Source: Arthrobacter sp. 9V (GTDB lineage Bacteria > Actinomycetota > Actinomycetes > Actinomycetales > Micrococcaceae). Taken from it: a stretch of DNA of 64,000 nucleotides. The translations under genes were made by a program, and so were the position numbers. The notes beneath the pieces are model-generated. The model made no database searches. It was not told the origin of the DNA and saw only the letters and a list, made by a program, of their open reading frames with translations. This document shows, in pieces, positions 24,257-32,424 of this stretch (position 1 is its first letter; each line of letters begins with the position of its first letter). The stretch spans positions 3,687,406 to 3,751,405 of the forward strand of contig NZ_LR732912.1 in the NCBI RefSeq assembly GCF_902506065.1, written 5' to 3'.

Positions 24257-25984
24257 ATGTCCGTTGATTCCATGCTCTCGGTTGCGACCCACGAGCCCAC
24301 TACAGCCTTCACGCATCTGACCCCGGTCCACGACGCCTCGACGGCGCCCGGTTGGTGGCGTTCGGCTGTGATCTACCAGATCTATCCGCGTTCCTTCCGC
24401 GACCTCAACGGTGACGGCATAGGAGACCTGGCGGGCATCACTGCCGAGCTCACGCATTTGGCAAAGCTGGGTGTGGACGCCGTCTGGTTGTCACCCTTCT
24501 ACCGCTCACCCCAGCGCGACGCAGGATACGACGTCAGCGACTACTGCGACGTCGATCCCCTCTTCGGCACCTTGGCCGACTTCGACGCGCTCATTGCCGA
24601 GGCCAACAGGCTCAACCTGCGCGTCATCGCGGACCTCGTTCCCAACCACTGCTCGGATCAACACGTCGCATTCCAGGCAGCCCTCATTGCCGGAGCCGGC
24701 AGTGCGGAGCGGGACATGTTCATCTTCCGGGACGGGCAAGGACCCGATGGCATTGAGCCGCCCAACAACTGGCAGTCGCACTTCGGCGGCCCGGCATGGA
24801 CACGCATCGTGGAGCCGAACGGTCAGCCCGGCCAGTGGTTCCTGCACCTCTTCGATTCCTCACAGCCGGACTTCAACTGGGACAACCCGGCCGTCCACGC
24901 CGAGTTCGAGCGCGTCCTGCGTTTCTGGCTGGACCGCGGCATCTCCGGATTCCGCGTTGACGTTGCCCACGCGCTGGTCAAGGCAGCGGGCCTCCCCAAC
25001 TGGGGTGGGCGAGCTGACGGCAACAGCTCAGATGGTTTCCCGGGCCAGGACGCTCCGATGTTCGGCCAACCGGCCCTCCACCAGATCTACCGCCGGTGGC
25101 GTTCTATCCTGGAAGAATACGGACCGGACCGCATCCTGTGCGCCGAAGCCAACGTGGACCCGCTCCCCCGGTTGGCCCAGTGGGTTCGTCCCGACGAAAT
25201 GCACCAGGCCTTCAACTTCCCTTACCTGCACGCCGGACTGGATGTAAACCGCCTCCGCCACATCATCACCGATTCTTTGGTCTCGCTTGATGCCGTGGGC
25301 GCCCCGAGCACCTGGGTGTTGTCCAATCACGATGTTGTCCGGCACGTTTCACGCTTCGGCTATGACGGCCCGGGGCCCCGTGATGGCGACGGAATCGGCC
25401 CTGACGACGTCCAGCCCAACGAGGAACTCGGACGACGGCGGGCTGCCGCGGCCACCCTGTTCATGCTGGGTCTGCCTGGCGGCGCCTACCTCTACCAAGG
25501 TGAGGAACTGGGTCTTCCCGACTCCTCCGACATCCCCGGTAACATGCGCCAGGACCCCACATTCGCCCGAACCGGCGGAACACGCATCGGACGCGACGGT
25601 TGCCGTGTGCCGCTTCCCTGGCGCTCTTCCGAACCACACTCCGGGTTCGGCAGCGGCCTGGACCCCTGGCTGCCACAACCCGAGTCCTGGCCCGCACTGG
25701 CGAGGGACAAGCAAGAGGTTGATCCGGCGTCGCACCTTAATCTTTACCGTCGGATGCTCGACCTCCGCGCTACCAACCGCCTTGGCGAGGGTTCGCTTGC
25801 CTGGGTTGAGGACTACTGCAGCGACACCTCGCTCGCCTACCTCAACGGCAATATCCTGGTGATCATCAACGTTGGGCCTGAGGCCATGCCGCTTCCTGCA
25901 GGCGAAACGGTCCTGCGGAGCTCGGCGGCAGAAGCCTCTGATCTACTAGGCTCGGGGGAGACAATCTGGCTCACAGCCAGCTAA
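24257..25984 (+). CDS. Alpha-glucosidase / oligo-glucosidase, GH13
   Basis: 575-residue alpha-amylase-family enzyme that cleaves alpha-glucosidic oligosaccharides in the cytosol (no signal peptide). Conserved regions: DLVPNHCSDQHVAFQ, nucleophile Asp in GISGFRVDVAHALVKAAG, acid Glu in RILCAEANVDPLPRLAQW, and the stabilising Asp in WVLSNHDVVRHVSRFGYD. Length and motifs fit exo-acting alpha-glucosidases rather than amylases; the linkage preference is not readable. The ATG at 24257 follows two LacI-type operators, and the regulator gene starts 19 bp downstream. Confidence 0.92.
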   Translation: MSVDSMLSVATHEPTTAFTHLTPVHDASTAPGWWRSAVIYQIYPRSFRDLNGDGIGDLAGITAELTHLAKLGVDAVWLSPFYRSPQRDAGYDVSDYCDVDPLFGTLADFDALIAEANRLNLRVIADLVPNHCSDQHVAFQAALIAGAGSAERDMFIFRDGQGPDGIEPPNNWQSHFGGPAWTRIVEPNGQPGQWFLHLFDSSQPDFNWDNPAVHAEFERVLRFWLDRGISGFRVDVAHALVKAAGLPNWGGRADGNSSDGFPGQDAPMFGQPALHQIYRRWRSILEEYGPDRILCAEANVDPLPRLAQWVRPDEMHQAFNFPYLHAGLDVNRLRHIITDSLVSLDAVGAPSTWVLSNHDVVRHVSRFGYDGPGPRDGDGIGPDDVQPNEELGRRRAAAATLFMLGLPGGAYLYQGEELGLPDSSDIPGNMRQDPTFARTGGTRIGRDGCRVPLPWRSSEPHSGFGSGLDPWLPQPESWPALARDKQEVDPASHLNLYRRMLDLRATNRLGEGSLAWVEDYCSDTSLAYLNGNILVIINVGPEAMPLPAGETVLRSSAAEASDLLGSGETIWLTAS

Positions 25985-26003
25985 CTTTCCACCGAGGAGC
26001 AGC

Positions 26004-27026
26004 ATGACCGGCATCAAGGACGTAGCCGAGCGAGCAGGGCTGTCCGTTGCCACGGTCTCACGGGCACTAAGCGGGAAGGGCAACGTCTCCCCCACCAGCC
26101 GGGAACGGGCCCGCACCGCCGCCGCCGAGCTGGGATTCGTACTGTCTTACCATGCGTCGAGCCTGGCCTCCGGGCGCACGCATAACGTCGGGCTGGTGGT
26201 TCCCTCGGTCCACCGCTGGTTCTTTTCAGCGGTGATCGAGGGCGCCTCCGCGGCGCTGCTCGAGGCAGGCTACGACCTCACGCTCTACAACATCGGCGAA
26301 AACCCCGCGCGCCGCCAAAGTGTCTTCAACGACTTCCTGCTCCGCAAAAGGGTGGATGCGGTCATTGCAGTATCCCTGGAGCTCAGTGAAGACGAAATCC
26401 AGCAGCTTCACGCAGTTCACCGGCCTATTGTGGGAATCGGTGGGCCCTTGCCGGGTGCTTCCACCATCAGGATCGACGACTCCGGAATCGCGCTGAAGGC
26501 CACCAACCACTTGTTGGGCCTGGGCCACACCAAGATCGCCCACATCACCGGGCTTGAAGCTTATGACCAAGACTTCCGCCTGCCCGGAACCCGCCGCAGC
26601 GGTTTTGAAAAAGCAATGCACGACGCCGGCTGCCCCGTCAGGCCCGAATGGATCGTTTCCGCGGACTTCACCATAGAAGGCGCTTACGCTGCCGCACGGC
26701 AACTGCTGGCAAGCGCACCGGAGCGGCCTACCGCAGTCTTCGCGGCCTCCGACGAAATGGCGATCGGCACCATACTCGCCGCCAGGGACTTCGGCTTGCG
26801 TATCCCGGACGACCTCTCAGTGATGGGCATCGACGGGCACGACCTCGGCAAGGTGCTTGGCCTGACCACTATCGATCAGGACGCCAAGGGCCAAGGGGCT
26901 CTAGCTGTACGGACCCTGCTCGGTGCAATCAACAACGGGCTGGTGCTGGAACCGGCAGACACCCAACATCCAACCCGGCTGGTAGTCCGGACAAGTACAG
27001 CCGTGCCCAAGGCCGGGGCCTCGTAA
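26004..27026 (+). CDS. LacI-family regulator paired with the GH13 gene
   Basis: 340-residue repressor with helix-turn-helix IKDVAERAGLSVATVSRAL at residues 4-22 and the usual effector domain, including VGLVVPSVHRWFFSAVIEG. The start has GAGGAGC 9 bp before the ATG. It is cotranscribed with the alpha-glucosidase and probably binds the two operators at 24126 and 24213, responding to a gluco-oligosaccharide (inference). Confidence 0.93.
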   Translation: MTGIKDVAERAGLSVATVSRALSGKGNVSPTSRERARTAAAELGFVLSYHASSLASGRTHNVGLVVPSVHRWFFSAVIEGASAALLEAGYDLTLYNIGENPARRQSVFNDFLLRKRVDAVIAVSLELSEDEIQQLHAVHRPIVGIGGPLPGASTIRIDDSGIALKATNHLLGLGHTKIAHITGLEAYDQDFRLPGTRRSGFEKAMHDAGCPVRPEWIVSADFTIEGAYAAARQLLASAPERPTAVFAASDEMAIGTILAARDFGLRIPDDLSVMGIDGHDLGKVLGLTTIDQDAKGQGALAVRTLLGAINNGLVLEPADTQHPTRLVVRTSTAVPKAGAS

Positions 27027-27031
27027 GTCCT

Positions 27032-27553
27032 CTACGGCAGGTGCCGCTCCATCACGAGCTCCAACTTTGATGTGTCCTGCGGATAAGGCCGGCTGGCACC
27101 GGTGGCCTCGAACCCGTGGCGCCGGTAGAACGCAAGCGCCCTCACGTTTTCCTCGTGAACACCCAACTCAATTCTTTCAGCGCGTAGCTCCTCCGCGGCG
27201 GCCTTGCACGATTCGTTGAGGAGTTCGTCGGCCAGTCCCAACCCACGGTGCTCCGGCGCCACGTAGACGCTGATCAGTACGGCCTGCACCGGCTTCTCCG
27301 GGTTTTGGGGATGTTTGAGCACCACACGCATCAGCCCGCACAGTTTGCTGCCGTCTTCGCCCGCATCAGCTACGAGGGTGATGCTCCCCTCTCCGGACAT
27401 TGCGGCGGCACGGACCTGCCACTGGGTTTCCGTTTGCCGGCGCGCCGCTTCCAGGCTCTCCACGTAGGCCATGGGAGTGTCCGCGATCATTTCCAGACGG
27501 ACAGCCCTTAGCAACTGCCAATCGCTTGAGTGAAGCCTTCGGATCCTAGGCAA
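27032..27553 (-). CDS. GNAT-family N-acetyltransferase
   Basis: 173-residue acyl-CoA-dependent acetyltransferase. The CoA-binding motif A is VAPEHRGLGLADELLNESCK, with the R/QxxGxG/A signature, and motif B is NVRALAFYRRHGFEATG. The start overlaps the last 8 bp of the SRPBCC gene, so the two are cotranscribed. The acceptor is unknown; small molecules and protein N-termini are both possible. Confidence 0.9.
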   Translation of the reverse strand: MPRIRRLHSSDWQLLRAVRLEMIADTPMAYVESLEAARRQTETQWQVRAAAMSGEGSITLVADAGEDGSKLCGLMRVVLKHPQNPEKPVQAVLISVYVAPEHRGLGLADELLNESCKAAAEELRAERIELGVHEENVRALAFYRRHGFEATGASRPYPQDTSKLELVMERHLP

Positions 27554-28040
27554 CTGCTCCGCCCATGAACCTCACGTATCGCTCAAGGACCCGAGGCCAA
27601 CCTTCGGCGTAGGACGCGCGGGAAGCAGCGGGGTCCTCGGCACCCTCCCAACCATCATGGATCAGGCGGACTTCAGTGCCCCCATCCACTGCCCGGAAGA
27701 CCACCCGGATCTCGGTGGACCACAATGGGGTACTGGCCGGGTACCAGCTGGCATGGAAGGACAGCGGGGGCTGCCAGTCATCGATTGTTCCCCATACGGA
27801 GGTGCGGCCATCCTCAGCCGTCTCCAGAATCAGGTTCTCCTCGAACTCAACATGGGAGCCCTCGCCGTACACGCTCTCCAGCTCCAGCGGCCACCACAGA
27901 TGTGGATGGTCGGTGAAGCCTTGGAAGGCGTGCGAGACGTTGGTGGGGACCACAACAGTGATGATGAAGGGCTCCAGGCCGTCACCGTCCTGCCTGGACG
28001 ACCCGGGCTCCGATTCGGGGTGGCTAAACAGATTTTCCAT
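27546..28040 (-). CDS. SRPBCC (AHSA1-like) domain protein
   Basis: 164 residues with a START/AHSA1-like hydrophobic-ligand fold: PFIITVVVPTNVSHAFQGFT, HPHLWWPLELESVYGEGSHV, and the C-terminal helix YAEGWPRVLERYVRFMGG. The ATG at 28040 is chosen because the 11 extra codons upstream, to 28073, look non-coding. It is first in a two-gene unit with the acetyltransferase, shortly downstream of the 5S rRNA terminator. Confidence 0.82.
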   Translation of the reverse strand: MENLFSHPESEPGSSRQDGDGLEPFIITVVVPTNVSHAFQGFTDHPHLWWPLELESVYGEGSHVEFEENLILETAEDGRTSVWGTIDDWQPPLSFHASWYPASTPLWSTEIRVVFRAVDGGTEVRLIHDGWEGAEDPAASRASYAEGWPRVLERYVRFMGGAVA

Positions 28041-28088
28041 GACCACCAACTCTACCGTTGGCCGAAGCCACACAGGTGGGTTAAATGC

Positions 28089-28119
28089 GAAGAGCCCCAG
28101 CGGGTGGCTGGGGCTCTTC
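28089..28119 (-). terminator. Terminator of the 5S rRNA unit
   Basis: GAAGAGCCCCAGC (28089-28101) pairs perfectly over 13 bp with GCTGGGGCTCTTC (28107-28119), 5-nt loop. On the minus strand it is just 3' of the 5S gene, with GCATTTAA following. Confidence 0.85.
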
Positions 28120-28130
28120 TGAATTTATGT

Positions 28131-28247
28131 CCGGCGGTGTCCTACTCTCCCACACCCTCCCGGGTGCAGTACCATCGGCGCTGTGGGTCTTAGCTTCCGG
28201 GTTCGGAATGGGACCGGGCGTTTCCCCCACGCTATGACCGCCGTAAC
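28131..28247 (-). rRNA. rrf: 5S ribosomal RNA, solitary
   Basis: About 117 nt on the minus strand, from GTTACGGCGGTCATAGCG to AGTAGGACACCGCCGGA, with all 5S hallmarks including CCCATTCCGAACCCGGAAGC and GGGAGAGTAGGACACCGCC. The ends are accurate to a few bases. No 23S or 16S sequence lies upstream: the 500 bp up to glgB contain only an rrn-type leader and promoter. Confidence 0.93.
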
Positions 28248-28575
28248 TCTGTTATCGAAACCAGCTGAAAACCAGACCACCACACACGGGGGTGCATGAC
28301 AGTACTGGCCATAATTTCAACCAATTGATAAAACAATCGGTATCAACAAACTTGGCACACTATTGAGTTCTCAAACAACAGGTCACTATTCCAGAGCAGT
28401 ACCACCAGCCTCAACTGGATCGCTCCGGAGCAACTTTTCAAACTTACCGGCTAGCTTCCTCTGAGTCAAATCGGCAAGACTGACTTGATTTTTCCTTGCG
28501 GTTTCTTGTCAGTTTGCGGTCTCAACCAGTGGAGCAGCGCGGGTACTAACTATACCCACACTTTGCCCCCGTTGG
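28248..28575 (-). promoter_or_regulatory. rrn-type promoter and leader directly in front of the 5S gene
   Basis: On the minus strand a likely promoter TTGCCA-18 bp-TATAGT ends at 28550. About 300 nt of leader follow, with the boxA-like antitermination sequence TTGTTTGAGAACTCAATAG at about 28380-28362, which in this family stands before 16S or 23S genes. Here it leads directly to 5S. The coordinates of the promoter elements come from reading the sequence, not from a model. Confidence 0.65.
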
Positions 28576-28654
28576 CAAAGGCGCGTTGGTGGGGGCCGCC
28601 GTCGTCGGGTGTTTGGCTGCGGACCGGGCCGCAAACCAAAGCCGGGCTGAACCA

Positions 28655-28748
28655 GCAACGCTCCCCCACCTGAGTGAGGGAGCGTTGCTCGAAAGCGGCC
28701 GTTATGTGAGCGAGGGACGCTGGAAAAGGGTGGTGATGTGAGAGATGG
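28655..28748 (-). repeat. Repeat array C, degenerate, downstream of glgB
   Basis: Three degenerate copies of the dispersed motif begin at 28671, 28707 and 28739 (spacing 36 and 32). Plus-strand cores: TGAGTGAGGGAGCGTTG, TGTGAGCGAGGGACGCTGG and TGTGAGAGATGG. The first copy is also part of a hairpin GCAACGCTCCC/GGGAGCGTTGC that may terminate glgB transcription. Confidence 0.6.
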
Positions 28749-31700
28749 TCAGGCTGTAGGTGTGAACCAGGAGGCACCCAGTGGAGGCAGGGTGACGGTC
28801 AGCGCCGCAGGCTGGCCGTCGGTTCCGGGAGCAGATGCCTTCAGCGATCCTGCGTTCAGAACTCCCGAGCCGCCATAGGTCTCAGCGTCTGTGTTCAGCA
28901 CTTCCGTCCACTCCCCCGCTGCCGGTACCCCCAGGATGTAGTCCTTGTGAGGACCGCCGGAGAAGTTGACGGCACAAACCAGCGGTTTGCCGTCGTGACC
29001 CCAACGGATGAAAGTGAGGACGTTGTGATCGGCGTCGGCACCGTTGATCCACTGGAAACCGCCGGCCTCGTTGTCGCGCTGGTAAAGGGCCGGCGTGGAG
29101 GTGTAGAGCTCGTTGAGATCCTTTACCAGGAGCTGCAATCCGCGGTGGGCCGGAATGTCAGCGAGGAACCAATCCAGGCCGTACTGTTCGGACCACTCTG
29201 CTTCCTGGCCGAACTCGGTGCCCATGAAGATGAGCTGCTTGCCCGGGTGTGCCCATTGGTAGGCGAAGAACGCACGCAGGTTTGCCAGCTGCTGCCAGCG
29301 GTCACCGGGCATTTTCCGGAGCATGGAGCCCTTGCCGTGAACTACTTCGTCATGGCTGATGGGAAGCAGGAAGTTTTCCGTGAACGCATAGACCAAGGAG
29401 AACGTGATGGTGCCGTGGTGCCACTTGCGGTTGATGGGATCTTCGGAAATGTACTTGAGAGAGTCGTGCATCCAGCCCATGTTCCATTTGAGCCCGAAGC
29501 CGAGCCCTCCGTGGTTGGTGGGAGCAGTGACACCCGGGAAAGCGGTTGATTCTTCGGCAATGATGATAGCGCCGGGGTGGGACTTGTAGACGGTGGCGTT
29601 GACTTCCTGCATGAAGGAAATCGCTTCGAGGTTCTCACGGCCGCCGAACTTGTTGGGCCGCCACTGCCCTTCTTCACGTGAGTAGTCCAGGTAGATCATG
29701 GAAGCCACGGCATCAACCCGCAGGCCGTCGATGTGGAATTCTTCCAGCCAGTACAGCGCATTGGCCACCAGGAAGTTCCGGACCTCGCTGCGCCCGAAGT
29801 CGAAAATCAGCGTTCCCCAGTCCGGGTGTTCACCCAAAGCGGGGTCCGAGTGCTCGTACAGGGGCTGGCCATCGAACTGCGCCAGCGCCCAGGCGTCCTT
29901 GGGGAAGTGTGCAGGGACCCAGTCGAGGAGGACGCCGATTCCGGCCTGGTGTAGTGAATCCACCAGGAACCGGAACTCGTCCGGGTGACCGAACCGTGAG
30001 GTCGGCGCGAAGTAGGACGTTACCTGGTAGCCCCATGAACCTCCGAAGGGGTGCTCGGCAACGGGCATGAACTCAACATGGGAGAACCCAAGCCACTTCA
30101 CGTAGTCCACGAGTTCCTTGGCGAGTTCCTTGTAGCCAAGGCCCAGTCGCCAGGAGCCCAAGTGGACTTCGTAGACGCTCATGGGCGAGTTGTGCGGGTC
30201 CTTGGCGGCGCGGGCATTCATCCATTCCGCGTCCTTGAAACGGTAGCTTGCGTCAACAACACGCGAGGCAGTCAGTGGCGGTACCTCCGTGCCGAAGGCC
30301 AAGGGATCAGCCTTTTCAATCCAGTGTCCGGACTTGGTGAGGATCTCGTATTTGTAGCACGCCCCTGCTACAACCCCCGGGATGAAGAGTTCCCACACAC
30401 CGGAGGAACCCAGGGAACGCATGCCGTGGGAGCGGCCGTCCCACCCGTTGAAGTCGCCCTTCACGCGGACTGCCTGGGCGTTGGGAGCCCAGACGGCGAA
30501 GGAGACTCCGTCCACCTCGCTCAACGCGGAGCGGTAATGCTGGACGTGCGCGCCCAGGACGTCCCAGAGACGTTCGTGGCGCCCTTCACCGATCAGGTGC
30601 AGGTCCACCTCACCCACGGTGGGCAGGTAGTGGTACGGGTCATCGATGGTGACGGGTTCGACGTCGTACACCACTTCCAAACGGTAGTCCGGCACGTGGC
30701 CGGCCTGCAGCGGTTCCAGGACGACGGTCCAGACGCCGTGAGCCTCGTGGGTCATGTCGGTGCGGCCGGCTTCGGTCACCACAGCCACGGACTTCGCGAG
30801 GTGCTTCACCGTGCGGATGGTGACGTGACCGTGATCGTCCAAGTGAGCGCCGAGCACTGAGTGGGGCGCATGGTAGGCGCCGGCCGCCACGCGTTCCAAG
30901 GTCTCGGAGTCCACGTGCAGGGGAACTCGGGGCCGTTCGGTGCGTGCAGAGCCAGTCATATCATTACCTTCCGCTGTAGCTGCCGCATGCTTGCCGCGGC
31001 TTGTGTTGTCGAGGATTCTTCGGGATGCATTCACGGGGATCGACAACCAGTCGGGCCGGTTCCGCAACTCGTAAACAACCTCGTATAAGGCCTTGTCCAG
31101 CCACAATGCCACAAAGAGCGGCGAGCGGCGGTCAATGGTTCCCGGGGTGACCTCGCTGTACCCCTCAAGGAACGCGGCAGCGCAGTCATCCACCCAGGTT
31201 TCGGGCACCTTGGCGTCAGTGTTTTCGCGCGTGGCGGCACCGGCTGCGTAGTCGAAGGAGCGCAGCATTCCGGTGACATCCCGCAAAGGAAGATCCGGAG
31301 AATTGCGCTCATCAATGGTCCGGAGCGGCTCGCCCTCGAAGTCGAGGATGGCCCACCGTCCAGGCTGTCCCTCAGCGCCTGGAACCAACAGGATCTGGCC
31401 CAGGTGCAGATCCCCATGGACGCGCTGCAACTGGCCCACGTCGCGCGGATCCAGGGCCGCCAGCAACTCATCGAGTTGTTGATCATGAGGCCCGACGGCG
31501 GACGAGGCTTCCGCCCACGAGGCCCGGACGCGCCGGTCCACTGTAGCGATGATCTCCGGCCCCTGTTCCTGTCCGTCCAGGGTGCCGAACGTTTCTGCGA
31601 GCCTGGCGTGAACCGTGGCGGTGGCAGCACCGAGGCCGCGGGCCTCTGAAGTGAAATCCCTACCTGCTGCGGCTGCCTCTACTGCCAAGCGCCAGGCATC

Positions 31701-32423
31701 CATGCCTCCCAGGAGGAACTCGTGGGCTACGGTCAGCTCGCCCGTGGCCGCTGTGGAACCGTTCGACGCTGTGGAACCGTTCGACGCCGGACCATCCCAC
31801 GCGCCGGTAATCCATCCGAGCGTCGCGGGAACCTCGGTGGTCCCCGCTGCCGTCAGGGCGGCACCGAGTTCCACTTCAGGGTTTTTGCCGGCCGCTAGCA
31901 CGCGGAAGATTTTGATGATCGCCGCCGAATCGCCGTCGTCAATGATGACCGAGGTATTTGACTGCTCACCGGAGAGGACCTTGGCAGTCTTGGGGGTTTT
32001 CGGAAGCGCGACACGGCCACGCGTCAGATGTCCCTGGGCGCCGCCCACCTTTCCTTCACTGCGCATGAGTTCCAGCCATGCAGTGACGAAATCAGCATCG
32101 AAGACGGCGTCGTAAACGAGCCGCAGGCCGAGTTCCGGATCCGTGAACTCCCCCAGCAATGCTGTGGGCGCCTCGGACAACGGCTGGCTCCTGAAGCTCA
32201 ACGGAACCTGGACAACGTCAGTCCGCAAACCGCCGTCGGCCGTTCGGTGGGTTACCGCCAACAGCACAACTTCCAGCTGTGCGTCGCCGCTGCCATGGGG
32301 GAGGCTGAAGCCTCCCACCTGCTCGAGCGCAAAGTCGGGGCTCTTGACCGGGAACCAGCGCTTGCCTGGCAGCCAGGTCCGGAGAAGTCCTTCAATGGAG
32401 GGGTTCAAGTTTTCCTTGTTCAT
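28749..32423 (-). CDS. glgB: Maltokinase-branching enzyme fusion (Mak-GlgB)
   Basis: 1224 residues joining two steps of the GlgE pathway. Residues 1 to about 480 form a maltokinase that makes maltose-1-phosphate from maltose and ATP, with the catalytic loop RVHGDLHLGQILLV and metal-binding WAILDFEGEP. Residues ~500-1224 are GH13 1,4-alpha-glucan branching enzyme: a CBM48 segment with VRVKGDFNGWDGRSHG, nucleophile DGLRVDAVASMIYLDYSREE, acid Glu in IIAEESTAFPGVTAP, and FLLPISHDEVVHGKG. Met489 is preceded by GGAAGGT, so a separate 736-residue GlgB could also start at 30959. The ATG at 32423 lies 1 bp after the treS stop. Confidence 0.93.
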   Translation of the reverse strand: MNKENLNPSIEGLLRTWLPGKRWFPVKSPDFALEQVGGFSLPHGSGDAQLEVVLLAVTHRTADGGLRTDVVQVPLSFRSQPLSEAPTALLGEFTDPELGLRLVYDAVFDADFVTAWLELMRSEGKVGGAQGHLTRGRVALPKTPKTAKVLSGEQSNTSVIIDDGDSAAIIKIFRVLAAGKNPEVELGAALTAAGTTEVPATLGWITGAWDGPASNGSTASNGSTAATGELTVAHEFLLGGMDAWRLAVEAAAAGRDFTSEARGLGAATATVHARLAETFGTLDGQEQGPEIIATVDRRVRASWAEASSAVGPHDQQLDELLAALDPRDVGQLQRVHGDLHLGQILLVPGAEGQPGRWAILDFEGEPLRTIDERNSPDLPLRDVTGMLRSFDYAAGAATRENTDAKVPETWVDDCAAAFLEGYSEVTPGTIDRRSPLFVALWLDKALYEVVYELRNRPDWLSIPVNASRRILDNTSRGKHAAATAEGNDMTGSARTERPRVPLHVDSETLERVAAGAYHAPHSVLGAHLDDHGHVTIRTVKHLAKSVAVVTEAGRTDMTHEAHGVWTVVLEPLQAGHVPDYRLEVVYDVEPVTIDDPYHYLPTVGEVDLHLIGEGRHERLWDVLGAHVQHYRSALSEVDGVSFAVWAPNAQAVRVKGDFNGWDGRSHGMRSLGSSGVWELFIPGVVAGACYKYEILTKSGHWIEKADPLAFGTEVPPLTASRVVDASYRFKDAEWMNARAAKDPHNSPMSVYEVHLGSWRLGLGYKELAKELVDYVKWLGFSHVEFMPVAEHPFGGSWGYQVTSYFAPTSRFGHPDEFRFLVDSLHQAGIGVLLDWVPAHFPKDAWALAQFDGQPLYEHSDPALGEHPDWGTLIFDFGRSEVRNFLVANALYWLEEFHIDGLRVDAVASMIYLDYSREEGQWRPNKFGGRENLEAISFMQEVNATVYKSHPGAIIIAEESTAFPGVTAPTNHGGLGFGLKWNMGWMHDSLKYISEDPINRKWHHGTITFSLVYAFTENFLLPISHDEVVHGKGSMLRKMPGDRWQQLANLRAFFAYQWAHPGKQLIFMGTEFGQEAEWSEQYGLDWFLADIPAHRGLQLLVKDLNELYTSTPALYQRDNEAGGFQWINGADADHNVLTFIRWGHDGKPLVCAVNFSGGPHKDYILGVPAAGEWTEVLNTDAETYGGSGVLNAGSLKASAPGTDGQPAALTVTLPPLGASWFTPTA

Positions 32424-32424
32424 C

